A stretch of DNA of 14,228 nt from NCBI GenBank assembly GCA_900549665.1, contig URPH01000036.1, forward strand, positions 1-14,228, in the 5' to 3' direction. The notes below the pieces were generated by a model, which had not been told where the DNA came from, did no database searches, and saw only the letters and a program-made list of their open reading frames with translations. This document shows positions 1 through 7,722 of this stretch, one piece after another (the stretch's first letter is position 1; each line of letters opens with the position of its first letter). Origin of the DNA: an uncultured Lachnospiraceae bacterium (lineage in GTDB: Bacteria > Bacillota > Clostridia > Lachnospirales > Lachnospiraceae). Position numbers and translations under genes: made by a program.

Positions 1-20
1 AGTAAATCAGCGGATTTCGA

Positions 21-293
21 ATGTTTGAGAATTGTGGGAGCTGCTTTGCAGCGGAACAATTCGTGGATATCAAAATGTATATAAGGCAAAAAGAGCACAA
101 TCCACCGCATATTCATGCTATCCATGGTGATTGTGTCGGAATGTTTTCGCTTGAGGATGGCGAAATGTTTGAGGGAGATCTTTCATCGAAAGAGCAGAGA
201 ATGGTCAGGCATTTTATTTCCTGTCACAAGGATGAATTGTTAAATATGTGGGAATACCAGCAGTTTAGGTTGTTATCATATGATGATAAATAG
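21..293 (+). CDS. DUF4160 family protein, putative toxin-antitoxin partner
   Basis: Ninety codons. An in-frame TAA at 3-5 means the gene cannot start further upstream than about base 6; ATG 21 is the first Met, without a clear Shine-Dalgarno sequence, and ATG 75 (residue 19) is an alternative. The core carries the DUF4160 hallmark: a beta strand (VDIKMYI) followed by the His-rich HNPPHIHA motif at residues 26-33, then an acidic hairpin and a C-terminal helix (HKDELLNMW). From memory of the family, DUF4160 proteins are small, of unproven biochemical function, and are often encoded beside a DUF2442 protein, as here. The next gene starts 11 bases downstream, so the two are surely co-transcribed. 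Function is inferred only from this pairing. Family assignment is fairly sure; the toxin or antitoxin role is not. Confidence 0.75.
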   Translation: MFENCGSCFAAEQFVDIKMYIRQKEHNPPHIHAIHGDCVGMFSLEDGEMFEGDLSSKEQRMVRHFISCHKDELLNMWEYQQFRLLSYDDK

Positions 294-304
294 GAGAGCA
301 TACT

Positions 305-769
305 ATGAATCATAGAATCGAAAGCGTCAGGGCATTACCCAATTTTATAATTGAGGCACGGTTTATCGGAGGGGAAGTCAAGCAGTACAATGTTACCACT
401 CTGTTTGAACAGTTCCCGCAATTTTGTATTTTTACGTCCAAACCTTCCTTATTTGAACAGGTACAGGTGGATACCGGCGGTTATGGCATTTCATGGAATG
501 ACGAATTGGATCTGGATGCTGATGTGGTATGGGATAATGGAGTATTAGTTGAGGTGTGTCAGGAGACTGATATGAATCGTCTCATTGCGTATCAATTTGC
601 CCTGGCGAGACAAAATGCCCATATTACACAAAAACAACTATCAGAAAAGACAGGGATATATCAGGCTGAAATCAGCAAAATAGAGAGAGGCATCGGCAAT
701 CCATCCATAGCAACGCTGCAGCGTCTTGCGGAGGGCCTGGACATGAAATTAGAAATTCGATTAAGTTAA
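305..769 (+). CDS. DUF2442 domain fused to Xre-type HTH regulator
   Basis: Encodes 154 residues with an AGGAG Shine-Dalgarno overlapping the stop of the preceding gene. Residues about 3-80 match DUF2442: an RIESVRALPNF start, a central GGEVKQYNV strand, then LFEQVQVD and WNDELDLDADVVWDNG. Residues about 92-150 form an HTH_3/Xre DNA-binding domain; the recognition region reads TQKQLSEKTGIYQAEISKIE, followed by a conserved GNPSIATLQRLAEGL stretch. Stand-alone DUF2442 proteins are usually about 80-100 residues, so this is a fusion. In established toxin-antitoxin families an Xre domain on one partner usually acts as the antitoxin and autorepressor, so I infer that this protein regulates its own operon with the DUF4160 partner. 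No promoter can be judged because the window starts just upstream. The domain calls are solid; the toxin-antitoxin role is an inference. Confidence 0.8.
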   Translation: MNHRIESVRALPNFIIEARFIGGEVKQYNVTTLFEQFPQFCIFTSKPSLFEQVQVDTGGYGISWNDELDLDADVVWDNGVLVEVCQETDMNRLIAYQFALARQNAHITQKQLSEKTGIYQAEISKIERGIGNPSIATLQRLAEGLDMKLEIRLS

Positions 770-798
770 ATCAGTTTATAGAATTTTTAGAAAAATTA

Positions 799-825
799 TT
801 AGCACTCTCTCTTGACGAGTGCTAA
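799..825 (+). promoter_or_regulatory. CIRCE operator (HrcA binding site) upstream of clpB
   Basis: TTAGCACTC at 799-807 and GAGTGCTAA at 817-825 are separated by exactly 9 bases. This is a perfect match to the CIRCE inverted repeat bound by the heat-shock repressor HrcA. The right arm and the spacer overlap the -35 box of the clpB promoter, so HrcA binding would block RNA polymerase. The inverted repeat is followed by five T residues (826-830) and could also act as a terminator for the upstream operon. Confidence 0.95.
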
Positions 826-840
826 TTTTTGCGTTATAAC
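812..840 (+). promoter_or_regulatory. clpB promoter (sigma-A type) inside CIRCE
   Basis: TTGACG at 812-817 and TATAAC at 835-840 are separated by 17 bases, close to the housekeeping consensus. The start point is expected near 847, which leaves a 5' leader of about 88 nt. That leader holds a small hairpin (ATACCA 859-864 with TGGTAT 872-877) and a direct repeat TTGACACA at 891-898 and 901-908. CIRCE therefore lies upstream of the transcript and acts at DNA level. Confidence 0.8.
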
Positions 841-934
841 ATACCCAGAGCATGAGAGATACCAGATTGTATGGTATGTCGAAGCCTATGTTGACACAGA
901 TTGACACATACATTTTTTGAAAGGGGTGTTATAT

Positions 935-3520
935 ATGAATTTTCAAAAATTTACGCAAAAATCGATTGAAGCTATCAATGGTTGTGAAAAATTGGCCTAT
1001 GATTACGGCAATCAGGAGATTGATGAGGAACATTTGTTATTATCCCTTCTTTCGATTGAAGATAGTCTGATTTTAAAACTCATTGAGAAGATGGATATTC
1101 AGAAAGAATATTATGTAAACTACGTAAAGCAGCTGATAGAGAAAAAAGTTAAGGTTCAGGGAGGTCAGGTTTATATCGGACAGTCCCTAAATAAAGTGTT
1201 GATATCAGCCGAAGATGAAGCAAAGGCTATGGGAGATGAATATGTTTCCGTCGAGCATTTGTTCTTATCCTTATTAAAATATCCCAACAAAGGCATCAAG
1301 GATATGATGCAGGAGTTTGGCATTACGAGGGAGCGGTTTTTACAGGCTCTTTCAACTGTCAGAGGCAATCAGCGTGTGACCAGCGACAATCCGGAGGCTA
1401 CCTATGATACCTTGGAAAAATATGGGGAGGATCTGGTAGACAAAGCAAAGAGACAGAAGCTTGATCCGGTTATCGGCCGTGATGCGGAGATCAGGAATGT
1501 GATCCGAATTCTGTCCCGTAAGACCAAAAACAATCCGGTGCTGATTGGTGAGCCCGGTGTTGGTAAAACTGCCGTTGTCGAAGGACTTGCACAGCGTATT
1601 GTCCGTGGCGATGTACCTGCCAGCTTAAAGGATAAAAAGATTTTTTCACTGGATATGGGTGCTCTGGTTGCCGGAGCAAAATATCGTGGTGAGTTTGAGG
1701 AACGTCTGAAAGCCGTACTTGAGGATGTTAAAAACAGTGATGGACAGATTATTTTGTTTATTGATGAGCTGCATACCATTGTCGGTGCGGGCAAAACAGA
1801 TGGCGCACTGGATGCAGGCAATATGTTAAAACCGATGTTGGCGCGTGGTGAACTGCATTGTATCGGTGCCACAACTTTGGATGAGTATCGTCAGTACATT
1901 GAAAAAGACCAGGCTTTGGAACGTCGTTTCCAGCCGGTTATGGTCAATGAACCGACGGTAGAAGATACAATTTCCATTTTGCGTGGATTAAAAGACCGTT
2001 ATGAAGTGTTCCACGGCGTCAAGATTTTGGATACCGCATTAGTCAGCGCAGCTGTTTTATCCAACCGTTATATCACAGACCGTTTCCTGCCGGATAAGGC
2101 GATCGACCTGGTAGATGAGGCTTGTGCCCTGATCAAGACAGAGCTTGACTCCATGCCGACAGAGCTGGATGAGCTGAACCGCCGTATCATGCAGATGGAG
2201 ATCGAGGAGACGGCTCTTAAAAAGGAAGACGACAAGCTTTCCATTGAGCGTCTGGCTGATTTACAAAAAGAGCTGGCAGAATTAAAGGAACAGTTTGCAT
2301 CGCAAAAGGCAACCTGGGAAAATGAAAAAGCCAGCGTTGAAAAATTACAGAAGCTTCGTGAGGATATTGAAGCTGTCAACAATGAGATTCAGATCGCAAC
2401 CAGAGAAGGCAAGCTGGAAAAAGCTGCAGAGCTTAGCTATGGCAAACTGCCGGCGATGAAAAAAGAACTGGAAGCAGAGGAAGCAAAGGTAGGCAAGCAG
2501 AATCGCAGTCTGGTACACGAGAGTGTGGATGATGATGAGATTGCCAAGATCATTTCCCGTTGGACCGGTATCCCGGTAGCAAAATTAACGGAAAGCGAAC
2601 GCAATAAGACCTTACATCTGGATGAAGAGCTTCACAAGAGAGTGGTAGGCCAGGATGAAGGTGTGACCAAGGTCACAGAAGCGATTATCCGTTCTAAAGC
2701 CGGTATCAAGGATCCGACCAAGCCAATCGGTTCATTCCTGTTTTTGGGACCCACCGGTGTCGGCAAGACAGAGCTTGCAAAGGCACTTGCGCAGAGCCTG
2801 TTTGATGACGAAAGCAATATTGTCAGACTTGATATGAGTGAGTATATGGAAAAATATTCCGTATCCCGTCTGATCGGAGCGCCTCCCGGATATGTCGGAT
2901 ATGAAGAAGGCGGTCAGTTGACAGAGGCTGTTCGTCGTAAACCGTATTCCGTTGTGCTGTTTGATGAAATTGAAAAAGCACATCCGGATGTATTCAATGT
3001 ATTATTGCAGGTATTGGATGACGGACGTATTACCGATTCACTCGGCAGGACCGTCGATTTCAAAAATACCATCCTGATCATGACTTCCAATATCGGAGCA
3101 CAGTATCTGCTTGACGGTATTGATGAAAAGGGTGAGATATCCAAAGAAGCGGAAGAGCTTGTCATGAATGATTTGAGAGCTCATTTCAGACCGGAATTTT
3201 TAAATCGTCTGGATGAGACTATTCTCTTCAAGCCGCTTACCAAGGATAACATCAGCGGAATCATCGATCTGATCATTGCGGATCTGAATAAACGTCTGAG
3301 TGACCGTGATTTACATCTGTCATGTACAGATGCTGCCAAACAGTTTATTGTAGATCATGGTTATGATCCTGTTTATGGTGCGAGACCGTTGAAACGTTAT
3401 ATCCAGAAATATGTGGAAACTGCCGCAGCCAAACTGATCCTTGCCGACCAGATCGGACAGGGTGATCACATTGTGATCGATGTAGACGGTGATAAGCTGG
3501 TTGCCCATAAGGAAGATTGA
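935..3520 (+). CDS. clpB: ATP-dependent disaggregase ClpB
   Basis: Encodes 861 residues from ATG 935, chosen because AAAGGGG at 920-926 sits 8 bases upstream; a TTG at 917 is in frame but would overlap that site. ClpB is a cytosolic hexameric AAA+ chaperone that, with DnaK, extracts polypeptides from aggregates. The Clp N-domain covers about residues 1-145. The first ATPase domain has Walker A GEPGVGKT at 205-212 and Walker B Asp277-Glu278. A coiled-coil middle domain spans about 405-520, which separates ClpB from ClpA and from the shorter-insert ClpC. The second ATPase domain has Walker A GPTGVGKT at 605-612, Walker B Asp677-Glu678 and the TSNIG sensor, followed by the RPEFLNRLDE and DPVYGARPLKR motifs. 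Length and motif positions almost coincide with E. coli ClpB. A perfect CIRCE overlaps its promoter, indicating HrcA-controlled heat induction. It is a monocistronic unit closed by a strong terminator. Confidence 0.97.
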   Translation: MNFQKFTQKSIEAINGCEKLAYDYGNQEIDEEHLLLSLLSIEDSLILKLIEKMDIQKEYYVNYVKQLIEKKVKVQGGQVYIGQSLNKVLISAEDEAKAMGDEYVSVEHLFLSLLKYPNKGIKDMMQEFGITRERFLQALSTVRGNQRVTSDNPEATYDTLEKYGEDLVDKAKRQKLDPVIGRDAEIRNVIRILSRKTKNNPVLIGEPGVGKTAVVEGLAQRIVRGDVPASLKDKKIFSLDMGALVAGAKYRGEFEERLKAVLEDVKNSDGQIILFIDELHTIVGAGKTDGALDAGNMLKPMLARGELHCIGATTLDEYRQYIEKDQALERRFQPVMVNEPTVEDTISILRGLKDRYEVFHGVKILDTALVSAAVLSNRYITDRFLPDKAIDLVDEACALIKTELDSMPTELDELNRRIMQMEIEETALKKEDDKLSIERLADLQKELAELKEQFASQKATWENEKASVEKLQKLREDIEAVNNEIQIATREGKLEKAAELSYGKLPAMKKELEAEEAKVGKQNRSLVHESVDDDEIAKIISRWTGIPVAKLTESERNKTLHLDEELHKRVVGQDEGVTKVTEAIIRSKAGIKDPTKPIGSFLFLGPTGVGKTELAKALAQSLFDDESNIVRLDMSEYMEKYSVSRLIGAPPGYVGYEEGGQLTEAVRRKPYSVVLFDEIEKAHPDVFNVLLQVLDDGRITDSLGRTVDFKNTILIMTSNIGAQYLLDGIDEKGEISKEAEELVMNDLRAHFRPEFLNRLDETILFKPLTKDNISGIIDLIIADLNKRLSDRDLHLSCTDAAKQFIVDHGYDPVYGARPLKRYIQKYVETAAAKLILADQIGQGDHIVIDVDGDKLVAHKED

Positions 3521-3600
3521 TCAATGGTATCGGTTGCATGGCTGACTACCAATAGCCGGGAAGCCGTGATAAAACTGACAACCCTAAAATAAAAAGAGAG

Positions 3601-3659
3601 AAAACTGCTGTGGTCCTGGCCGGAGGATATCATATCTTCCGCCTGCCACGGCAGTTTTT
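3601..3659 (+). terminator. Rho-independent terminator after clpB
   Basis: AAAACTGCTGTGG (3601-3613) pairs with CCACGGCAGTTTT (3646-3658) through one G-U pair. An inner stem CGGAGGATAT (3621-3630) / ATATCTTCCG (3632-3641) extends it, and a T run ends at 3659. The A run on the left means it could also terminate transcription coming from the right. Confidence 0.88.
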
Positions 3660-3784
3660 GTGTTTGCTTCTTCTGACTGTATTGCTTGTTGCATATTTCA
3701 CAAAATAAACACATTTTTACCATATTTTTATAACAAAGCTACGTTATCTTATTAGTATCAAGAAACAGGAAAGAGGTTTTAGCT

Positions 3785-5305
3785 ATGTACGAAAATCACA
3801 ATTATTATGAATATGACAGCTCTTCACAAAATTATGGAGCTGCTCCTGATATGAATGGTGGCGATCATGGAGATGATCACACCAAGAAAACAAAAAAGAT
3901 GCCCGCAACAGTCCGTAAATTCGGCATGATGTTGGTAAGCGGTGTTGCCTTTGGTCTGGCTGCGTCACTGGTATTTATCGGTGTTATGAAAGCAAGCGGC
4001 TTTGATCAGAAGATCGCAGCCGCCAATGCCAATACACAGATCAGTGAAACGGTTGTGGCATCGGAAACAGCAGACACTTCCACAGACAGTACGGATGCAT
4101 CATCCGAAAGTAATAAAGCAACCGCCAATCCGGTTTCGAATAAGGATGCAAGCGAATATACCGTTGCACAGATCGCTGAAAGCTGCATGCCTTCCATTGT
4201 ATCCATCACCAATAAGGGTGTTGAAGAAGTACAGAGTATGTTTGGTACCAGACAGTATGAAGCAACAAGTGCCGGTTCCGGTATTATCATTGGACAGAAT
4301 GATACCGAGCTTTTGATCGCGACCAACAACCACGTAGTTGCCAATGCCAACGAGATTTCCGTATGCTTTGGCGATGATGAAAATAAAGTTGTCGAAGCAA
4401 AGGTAAAAGGTACAGATGCTGAAAATGATCTGGGTATCATCGCAGTTCAGCTAAGCGACTTATCAGATGAGATCAAATCATCCATCAGCATTGCCAAAAT
4501 TGGTAATTCATCCGATGTTAAGGTCGGTGATCAGGTCGTAGCCATCGGTAATGCATTAGGCTATGGACAGAGTGTTACAACCGGTATTGTCAGTGCACAG
4601 GATCGTGAAGTGACCATTGACGGCATGACAGCCAAGTTAATTCAGACCGATGCTGCCATCAACCCCGGTAACAGTGGCGGCGCCTTATTAAATATGAAAG
4701 GTGAGCTGATCGGTATCAACTCCTCCAAGTTTGCATCCACGATTGTAGAAGGCATGGGATATGCAATTCCGATCAATACGGCTGAGCCGATTTTAGAAAA
4801 TCTGATGAACCGTGAAACAAGAGATATTGTCGGTACAGAGGAACAGGGCTATCTCGGTATTTCCTGCCAGAATGTTTCACAGGATATTTCCGAAATGTAC
4901 AATATTCCTCAGGGTGTTTATGTATTAGAGATCCAGGACAACGGTGCAGCAGCAAATGCCGGTATTAAAAAAGGTGATATCATCACACAATTTGACGGAA
5001 TGAGTGTTACGGATTATGATGATTTAAAATCAACCTTACAATACTATAAAGCCGGAGAAACGGTTGATGTTGTAATACAGCGTGCAAAAGAAGACGGTGG
5101 ATATGAAGAACAGACCGTATCTGTTACCCTGACACAGACAACCAACACAGCAGCTTCACAGAATCAGGAGAGCACCTATCAGGACAATGGAAACAGTGAT
5201 GGCGGCAGCGATTCACAGCAGAACGGACAGAGTGCCGATGAATTTATCCAGAAGTTCTTTGATTATTACAATGATGGAAACAATGGTTCCTCATCCGGCA
5301 GATAA
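3785..5305 (+). CDS. htrA: Membrane-anchored trypsin-like serine protease HtrA/DegP family
   Basis: Encodes 506 residues; AAAGAGG at 3770-3776 lies 8 bases before the ATG. A Tyr/Asn/Asp-rich cytoplasmic N-terminus of about 45 residues precedes one transmembrane helix (about 46-68), so the protease faces outward. A Ser/Thr/Ala/Glu-rich linker (about 76-120) leads to the trypsin-like domain with His183 in TNNHVV, Asp215 in ENDLGI and Ser297 in GNSGG, a complete catalytic triad. One PDZ domain follows from about residue 356 (YLGIS) to 447, the usual arrangement of Gram-positive HtrA proteins, which degrade misfolded envelope proteins. The last 55 residues are an unusual Asn/Gln/Ser/Asp-rich tail holding a short aromatic helix (FIQKFFDYY). 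The region 3660-3784 upstream is AT-rich, but I could not pick a convincing promoter or CssR-type site. A DUF4250 gene follows after 14 bases. Confidence 0.93.
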   Translation: MYENHNYYEYDSSSQNYGAAPDMNGGDHGDDHTKKTKKMPATVRKFGMMLVSGVAFGLAASLVFIGVMKASGFDQKIAAANANTQISETVVASETADTSTDSTDASSESNKATANPVSNKDASEYTVAQIAESCMPSIVSITNKGVEEVQSMFGTRQYEATSAGSGIIIGQNDTELLIATNNHVVANANEISVCFGDDENKVVEAKVKGTDAENDLGIIAVQLSDLSDEIKSSISIAKIGNSSDVKVGDQVVAIGNALGYGQSVTTGIVSAQDREVTIDGMTAKLIQTDAAINPGNSGGALLNMKGELIGINSSKFASTIVEGMGYAIPINTAEPILENLMNRETRDIVGTEEQGYLGISCQNVSQDISEMYNIPQGVYVLEIQDNGAAANAGIKKGDIITQFDGMSVTDYDDLKSTLQYYKAGETVDVVIQRAKEDGGYEEQTVSVTLTQTTNTAASQNQESTYQDNGNSDGGSDSQQNGQSADEFIQKFFDYYNDGNNGSSSGR

Positions 5306-5319
5306 AAGGAGATATGGAT

Positions 5320-5493
5320 ATGATGCCGAATGACCCGGTAATGATTTTGAGTTATGTCAACTTAAAGCTGAGAGATTTTTATTCCTCACTTGATGATTTA
5401 TGCGAGGATGAGGATGTTGACAAGCAGACAATACTTGATAAACTCGCTACAATCGGTTATGTTTATAACAGAGACAGAAATCAGTTTGTATAA
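5320..5493 (+). CDS. DUF4250 family small protein
   Basis: A 57-codon gene beginning Met-Met-Pro-Asn-Asp-Pro. AGGAG at 5307-5311 is 8 bases before ATG 5320; ATG 5314 is too close to it and ATG 5323 is also possible. The sequence matches the short DUF4250 family as I remember it: a PNDPVM start, a helix with SYVNLKLRDFY, a second helix with SLDDLC, a short acidic loop, LDKLATIGYVYN, and a terminal NQFV. The predicted fold is a compact helical unit resembling a small winged helix without an obvious catalytic site. The family is common in Clostridia and its function is unknown. It lies 14 bases after htrA and 26 to 40 bases before the 2Fe-2S/ASKHA gene, so co-transcription with both is likely. 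Confidence 0.82.
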   Translation: MMPNDPVMILSYVNLKLRDFYSSLDDLCEDEDVDKQTILDKLATIGYVYNRDRNQFV

Positions 5494-5532
5494 GGTAAGA
5501 TAAAGCACAGATTTCTGTAGGCGGGATGAAAG

Positions 5533-6975
5533 ATGTCTGAATTGCAACTGGTAATCAAAACAGAAAATGAAACATCAGAAAGTAAGCTTTTTTTCGAATC
5601 GGGAGAAAGCTTACTTTTGTTATGTCAGAAGGCAGGAATACCGGTTGCCGCAAACTGTGGAGGTAAGGGAATCTGCGGCAAATGCAGGGTGCGTTTTTTG
5701 AAGGGAGCACCCTTACCGACAGCGCAGGAAAGACGTTTTTTTTCACCGGATGAATTGCGGCAGGGATATCGTCTGGCCTGTCTTTCCCGGTTATATACCG
5801 ATTGTGAGATTGAGGTTCCCAAGCTAAGAAAGGTAGATGCCGTTTCCAAGGCGCCGGATATAAAATGGAAGCCGATAGACGGGTATGATGGGAAATATTT
5901 TATTACGACGGATATCGGTACGACGACACTGGTCATGCAGAAGGTCTCTGCATCCGATGGACAGGTGATCGAAACCTATAAAACTGTCAACGCACAAAAC
6001 CGGTTTGGAAGTGATGTGATTTCCCGACTGGAGGCATCGGAGCACGGACATCGGGTAGAATTGAGCCATATCATACGGGATCAGCTTTGCCAGGGCGTGG
6101 AAAAGCTGGGAGGTGACGATGTCCTTTTTATGGTGATTGCAGCAAATACAACTATGGTGCACCTGTTGATGGAATATGACGTGCAGGGGCTTAGTAAGGC
6201 ACCTTTTGATGCCGTTTGTTTAGACGAGGTCCGGACGGAAATTGCAGGAATTGAGACTTATATTATGCCCGGTTACAGTGCATTTGTGGGCGGGGATATC
6301 TTTAGTGGTATTCTGGCTGTTGGTTCAACAACAAATAACAGTCCCACGCTCTTAATAGATCTTGGTACAAACGCCGAAATGGTATTATTCGATTCTGACC
6401 GTATGGCAGCAACATCGGCAGCCGCCGGTTCAGCCTTTGATTCCATCGCAGATGTCGGATTGTTTGGCGCGGATGTGGTTGCAATTTTGTACCGGCTTTT
6501 AAAGGAACACAGGATAGATTGTCATGGAACCCTGCAGGATGAGTGGTTTGCGCAGGGTGTAGCCATTGAATACAAAAAACAAGTTTACATAACACAAGAT
6601 CATATTCGCCGGATGCAGCTTGCAAAGGCAGCCGTCCGGTGTGGTATCGATTATCTTTCGGAAGCTTTTGGCTGTGCGCTTTGGGAGATCGGACAGGTCT
6701 ACGTAGCAGGCGGTTTTGGGTATTATCTGGATGTTGAGGCCGCCTTTGGTGTCGGACTGCTGCCGGATGCTTTCCGGGGAAAGACCTTTGCATGCGGCAA
6801 TACGGCACTTTCCGGAGCCAGAGTATATGGATATGATAAGCTGGTAATCAAAGATAAGCTATTTTCCAATGTCTCTGATTTTCCTAAAAAGAAAATCATC
6901 AATCTGGCGATGGAACCGGATTTTAGCGAAAGATATATTTCTTACCTGGATTTTTCGTCTGATCATGAAATCTGA
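5533..6975 (+). CDS. 2Fe-2S / DUF4445 ASKHA-ATPase protein, RACo-like, short form
   Basis: Encodes 480 residues. Residues 1-95 are a plant-type 2Fe-2S ferredoxin domain with ligands Cys42, Cys48, Cys51 (C-N5-C-N2-C) and Cys83. From about residue 121 comes the DUF4445 ASKHA ATPase domain: phosphate-1 motif DIGTTT at 127-132, phosphate-2 motif LLIDLGTNAE, then AAGSAFDS and the adenosine motif VYVAGGFG. This architecture is that of RACo, which uses ATP to drive reductive reactivation of corrinoid proteins. RACo proteins are usually about 600 residues or more and have a middle domain between the ferredoxin and ASKHA parts; here only about 25 residues separate them, so this domain appears to be absent. 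No corrinoid protein or methyltransferase gene is in the window, so the substrate is unknown. A stretch of about 150 bases without a convincing terminator follows before the next gene. Confidence 0.85.
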   Translation: MSELQLVIKTENETSESKLFFESGESLLLLCQKAGIPVAANCGGKGICGKCRVRFLKGAPLPTAQERRFFSPDELRQGYRLACLSRLYTDCEIEVPKLRKVDAVSKAPDIKWKPIDGYDGKYFITTDIGTTTLVMQKVSASDGQVIETYKTVNAQNRFGSDVISRLEASEHGHRVELSHIIRDQLCQGVEKLGGDDVLFMVIAANTTMVHLLMEYDVQGLSKAPFDAVCLDEVRTEIAGIETYIMPGYSAFVGGDIFSGILAVGSTTNNSPTLLIDLGTNAEMVLFDSDRMAATSAAAGSAFDSIADVGLFGADVVAILYRLLKEHRIDCHGTLQDEWFAQGVAIEYKKQVYITQDHIRRMQLAKAAVRCGIDYLSEAFGCALWEIGQVYVAGGFGYYLDVEAAFGVGLLPDAFRGKTFACGNTALSGARVYGYDKLVIKDKLFSNVSDFPKKKIINLAMEPDFSERYISYLDFSSDHEI

Positions 6976-7125
6976 CAATATATTAGGTATTTACCGGTTT
7001 TTGTTCCATCTTTCAATCGGATCGTTAAATTTGTTGATTATTGTTTTTTTGATATTTTGATTGATATTTCAGTTGACGTTCAAATGGCAGGCGCAGATCG
7101 GCTGCCCGGACTAGGAGTGATAAAA

Positions 7126-7668
7126 ATGCGTGAATTTTGGGAACTGTATACAACTTTCTTCCGGATCGGAGGGCTGACCTTCGGCGGAGGGCTTACCATG
7201 CTGCCGATGTTAAAGTACGAACTGGTGCAGAAAAAGAACTGGGTAGAGGAGGATGACCTGCTCAACTATTATGCGGTTGGACAGTGCACTCCCGGGATCA
7301 TCGCGGTCAATGTATCCACCTTTGTCGGATACAAGAGAAAAGGCATACCGGGAGCCATTGTATCAACACTTGGAATGATCAGCCCGTCTTTGATCATTGT
7401 TTCTATTCTGGCCATGTTTATCCAGCAGTTTATGGATAATCCCTATGTGGCACATGCCGTCGGCGGGATCAAGGTGGTCGTATGCGCGCTGATGTTAAAT
7501 ACGGTGCTCACCATGGGTAAAAAAAGTATCGTTGATAAAATCACGGCAGTAATGGCTGTGGGCGGATTTTTGCTTGCCATGTTTACGCCGGTACCGACGG
7601 TGCTTTTGGTGGTTTTAGCCGGTATTGTGGGGATTGTTTTATACAAAACAGGAAAGCTTTCTGTGTAA
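7126..7668 (+). CDS. Chromate transporter (CHR) family protein, first half-size subunit
   Basis: Encodes 180 residues from ATG 7126, chosen because AGGAG at 7113-7117 is 8 bases upstream; an in-frame TTG at 7057 lacks such a site. The protein is hydrophobic, with about five or six membrane segments, and carries the CHR signature near its N-terminus (GLTFGGGLTMLPML, residues about 17-30) followed by CTPGIIAVN and a second hydrophobic half. Full-length CHR transporters (about 400 residues) are tandem duplications of such a unit; short-chain members act as pairs encoded by adjacent genes, as seen here with the next gene. Known members export chromate, but the substrate in a gut-type anaerobe is not established. 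A seven-T run at 7044-7050 and AT-rich DNA precede the gene; I see no reliable promoter. Confidence 0.88.
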   Translation: MREFWELYTTFFRIGGLTFGGGLTMLPMLKYELVQKKNWVEEDDLLNYYAVGQCTPGIIAVNVSTFVGYKRKGIPGAIVSTLGMISPSLIIVSILAMFIQQFMDNPYVAHAVGGIKVVVCALMLNTVLTMGKKSIVDKITAVMAVGGFLLAMFTPVPTVLLVVLAGIVGIVLYKTGKLSV

Positions 7669-7722
7669 AAAGGGTGTCGTACAGGACTTGTTAAGTACAA
7701 CGAAAAGCGGATGGAGATACAG

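Noticed and set aside
782..797. AATTTTT-AG-AAAAATT palindrome as a terminator for the DUF2442 gene
   Set aside because: The stem is only A-T pairs with a 2-base loop, so it would be unstable; the adjacent CIRCE stem with a T run is a better candidate.
852..920. 22-codon ORF in the clpB 5' leader
   Set aside because: It has no Shine-Dalgarno, no composition bias and no attenuator-like structure following it; probably chance.
891..934. Second clpB promoter using TTGACA at 891 or 901
   Set aside because: The nearest -10-like sequence (TTATAT at 929) is 22 or more bases away and overlaps the start codon region, so the spacing is wrong.
1402..1872. Long reverse-strand open frame inside clpB, and similar ones in other genes
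   Set aside because: These lie opposite strongly conserved coding sequence, have no ribosome binding sites and encode low-complexity sequence; they are codon-usage shadows.
7014..7050. Terminator with a seven-T run before the first chromate-family gene
   Set aside because: Only a 4-bp stem (CAAT/ATTG) precedes the T run, too weak to support a terminator call.
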